DNA of 64,000 bases, from the NCBI RefSeq assembly GCF_014773265.1, contig NZ_JACWMY010000001.1, forward strand, positions 496,001 through 560,000. Direction: 5' to 3'. Below, piece by piece: positions 62,675 to 64,000 of the stretch (position 1 is its first letter; the number at the start of each line of letters is the position of its first letter). Made by a program: the position numbers and the translations under genes. The stretch comes from Mucilaginibacter pankratovii (GTDB lineage: Bacteria > Bacteroidota > Bacteroidia > Sphingobacteriales > Sphingobacteriaceae). The notes beneath the pieces were generated by a model. That model worked only from the letters and a program-made list of their open reading frames with translations. It did not search any database and had not been told where the DNA came from.

Positions 62675-63277
62675 TCAGGATGGGCGCACCCGTTTCTTCC
62701 GGACCTTACTCAGGAATTCAGGGGTTATACCCAGGTAAGAGGCAATCTGAATATTAGGCAAACGATTAGCCAGGTCCGGATAACGGTTGATAAAGTTGAC
62801 ATATCTGTTCTCCGCGGTCACACTGATATTCTGCATAACACGATTTTGAAGGTCAATATATTTCCTTTCAACGATAATGCGAAAGTTCCGGTCAAACTTA
62901 TGGTAAGTGGTATAAAGATACAACAGGTCATCATGTTTGATCTGTAATATCACCGATGGCTCAACTGCCTCTATATAAAGGCCGCTCGGGTCTTCGTTAT
63001 AAAAACTTGAAAGATCGGTGATCCATTCGTTTTCCACAGCAAATTGCAGATTGTGTTCTTTTCCATTTTCATCAACGGCATATTGCCTGAAGCAGCCCGA
63101 AACGATGAAAGTAAAATATTTGCAGATATCACCGGGTTGCAATATAAAGCTACGGCGTTTAATACTCCGGGCAGAAAATTTCTCAGGTATTTCACTTCGC
63201 TCAGCATGATTGAGCGGGAAGTACTTTTCAAAGAACTTCAGCAAGGCCGCAATTGATATATCTTCCATATTCACCAT
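62675..63277 (-). CDS. Crp/Fnr-family transcription regulator (short form)
   Basis: The 200-residue protein has a cyclic-nucleotide-binding-like beta roll (FILQPGDICKYFTFIVSGCF, NEWITDLSSFYNEDPSG) and a short C-terminal helix-turn-helix (IQIASYLGITPEFLSKVRKK). It is a close relative of the regulator at 44389, with the same NEWI/DHWI and SYLGITPE blocks. ATG 63268 is an alternative start. It is 2 bases after the AraC gene and upstream of the exported PPC gene, all in one direction. Confidence 0.88.
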   Translation of the reverse strand: MVNMEDISIAALLKFFEKYFPLNHAERSEIPEKFSARSIKRRSFILQPGDICKYFTFIVSGCFRQYAVDENGKEHNLQFAVENEWITDLSSFYNEDPSGLYIEAVEPSVILQIKHDDLLYLYTTYHKFDRNFRIIVERKYIDLQNRVMQNISVTAENRYVNFINRYPDLANRLPNIQIASYLGITPEFLSKVRKKRVRPS

Positions 63278-63279
63278 TA

Positions 63280-64000
63280 TTAAATTAATGTATTAGCTTT
63301 TAATTTCAAATGATTTTGAGCCTGCTTTTGAAATTCCTCGGGCGTCTGTCCTGTTTGTTTTTTAAAGAAACGGCTAAAATAAGGTCGGTCAGAAAATCCA
63401 AGCTCAAAGGCTATCTCTTTAATGGTATGCTCGCTGTGTATGATTAGCCGCTTGGCCTCCAGTATGATCCGGTCATGGATGATCTGCGTACCGGTTTTTC
63501 CCAATTTATCTTTGAGAATTTGATTTAACCGCTTGGAACTGATATCCAGTTTGCCGGCATAAAAGTCAATATTTCGAACCTGCAGGTAGTTTCCTTCCAG
63601 CAGCATCAGAAACTCGTAAACTCTTTTCTGGTGAATATCATGCGTGGTAAACTCCTCCTCTTTAACCTTGATTAGTTTTAACAGAAACACTTTCAGTAAA
63701 GTTTTTAAGATCATCAGGTCCTTTGACGATTTTTGGTATTCACCGATCAATAAATTATAAATGCCACTCAGATCATCCGCCGCAGCCTTGTCTAATCGCA
63801 GGCAGGAGAACTCGCCCTGCACATTAAATATCTTAAAAATGTCCAGTAAAAATTCTTTATCCTCTTCCTCCAGGACCTCTCTTTTAAAAGATATCAATTC
63901 ACCGTTTTTTCCGGCTTTATTTAACTGGTGTACACGGTACGGCGGGATCAGATAGATCCAGTCTCCTTTAACCTCGAAATCATTTGCTTTCAAAGCATGT
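63280..64000 (-). CDS. AraC-family transcription regulator, N-terminus beyond window
   Basis: The frame is open through the right edge: upstream of codon KANDFEVKG it reads HAL into position 64000. The start therefore lies outside and an internal TTG at 63993 should not be used. The visible part has the end of a cupin-like domain (WIYLIPPYRVHQLN) and a double helix-turn-helix. The latter carries RLIIHSEHTIKEIAFELGFS and FSRFFKKQTGQTPEEFQKQ. It probably shares a transcript with the Crp/Fnr gene 2 bases downstream. Confidence 0.85.
   Translation of the reverse strand, partial: HALKANDFEVKGDWIYLIPPYRVHQLNKAGKNGELISFKREVLEEEDKEFLLDIFKIFNVQGEFSCLRLDKAAADDLSGIYNLLIGEYQKSSKDLMILKTLLKVFLLKLIKVKEEEFTTHDIHQKRVYEFLMLLEGNYLQVRNIDFYAGKLDISSKRLNQILKDKLGKTGTQIIHDRIILEAKRLIIHSEHTIKEIAFELGFSDRPYFSRFFKKQTGQTPEEFQKQAQNHLKLKANTLI

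Noticed and set aside
63993..63993. TTG at 63993 as the start of the AraC gene
   Set aside because: The frame remains open to the window edge, and the visible part begins in the middle of the cupin-like domain.

Overview
The window looks like chromosome of a Bacteroidota bacterium of the family Sphingobacteriaceae, most like Mucilaginibacter or a close relative. This rests on the SusC/SusD/FecR proteins, LytTR two-component genes, short Crp/Fnr regulators, promoter elements of the TAnnTTTG type, moderate GC and the family content. No rRNA, tRNA, CRISPR array or intact insertion sequence was seen. The genus is an inference.

Layout. (1) 1-14.3 kb is a metal and redox region. A porin, a Rieske protein and a di-haem oxidoreductase form an operon divergent from a DtxR/MntR-type regulator, with a near-perfect palindromic operator between them. 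Next come a PIB-4 type metal-efflux ATPase and an operon running DUF6660-like protein, CzcA-TolC fusion, CzcB, Fur-family regulator (frameshifted), RseP-type protease. (2) 14.3-23.5 kb holds a large hairpin, a 47-bp tandem repeat, a FecR anti-sigma factor without a visible sigma factor, a SusC/SusD pair, a thioredoxin-fold protein, and a convergent MauE-like/small exported protein pair. (3) 23.5-32.3 kb is an accessory segment. A dense cluster of dyad symmetries with a candidate ncRNA precedes a PRTRC cassette (ThiF/E1-like, E2-like protein B, F-like, C, E, DUF932, SSB), and a membrane-anchored KAP-family P-loop NTPase is divergent from it. (4) 32.5-41.6 kb holds a LytS/LytTR two-component system divergent from an RND efflux operon. 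Between them lie four TTTATAC half-sites with exact 21-bp spacing. (5) 42.2-53.0 kb holds small oxidoreductases and hydrolases, a PPC/DUF296 protein beside a Crp/Fnr regulator, and a TetR-TolC-HlyD-MFS efflux operon. (6) 53.2-64.0 kb holds panB, a panD homologue that has lost most of its catalytic residues, and a type II NADH dehydrogenase. They are followed by SDRs, a lone receiver protein, two tandem lectin-like secreted proteins, an MDR reductase, a hydrolase, an exported PPC protein with a second Crp/Fnr neighbour, and an AraC regulator cut by the window end.

How the genes fit together. The PRTRC cassette reads as a bacterial ubiquitin-like conjugation set. It has an E1-like enzyme with a candidate thioester cysteine, an E2-like protein with a cysteine in an E2-type context, and a 72-residue protein ending in glycine. 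Its function is not established. Three genes (fur, the PRTRC F-like gene, ssb) each carry a single-base frameshift. These may be sequence errors or real lesions, so the state of both the metal operon and the cassette should be checked in reads first.
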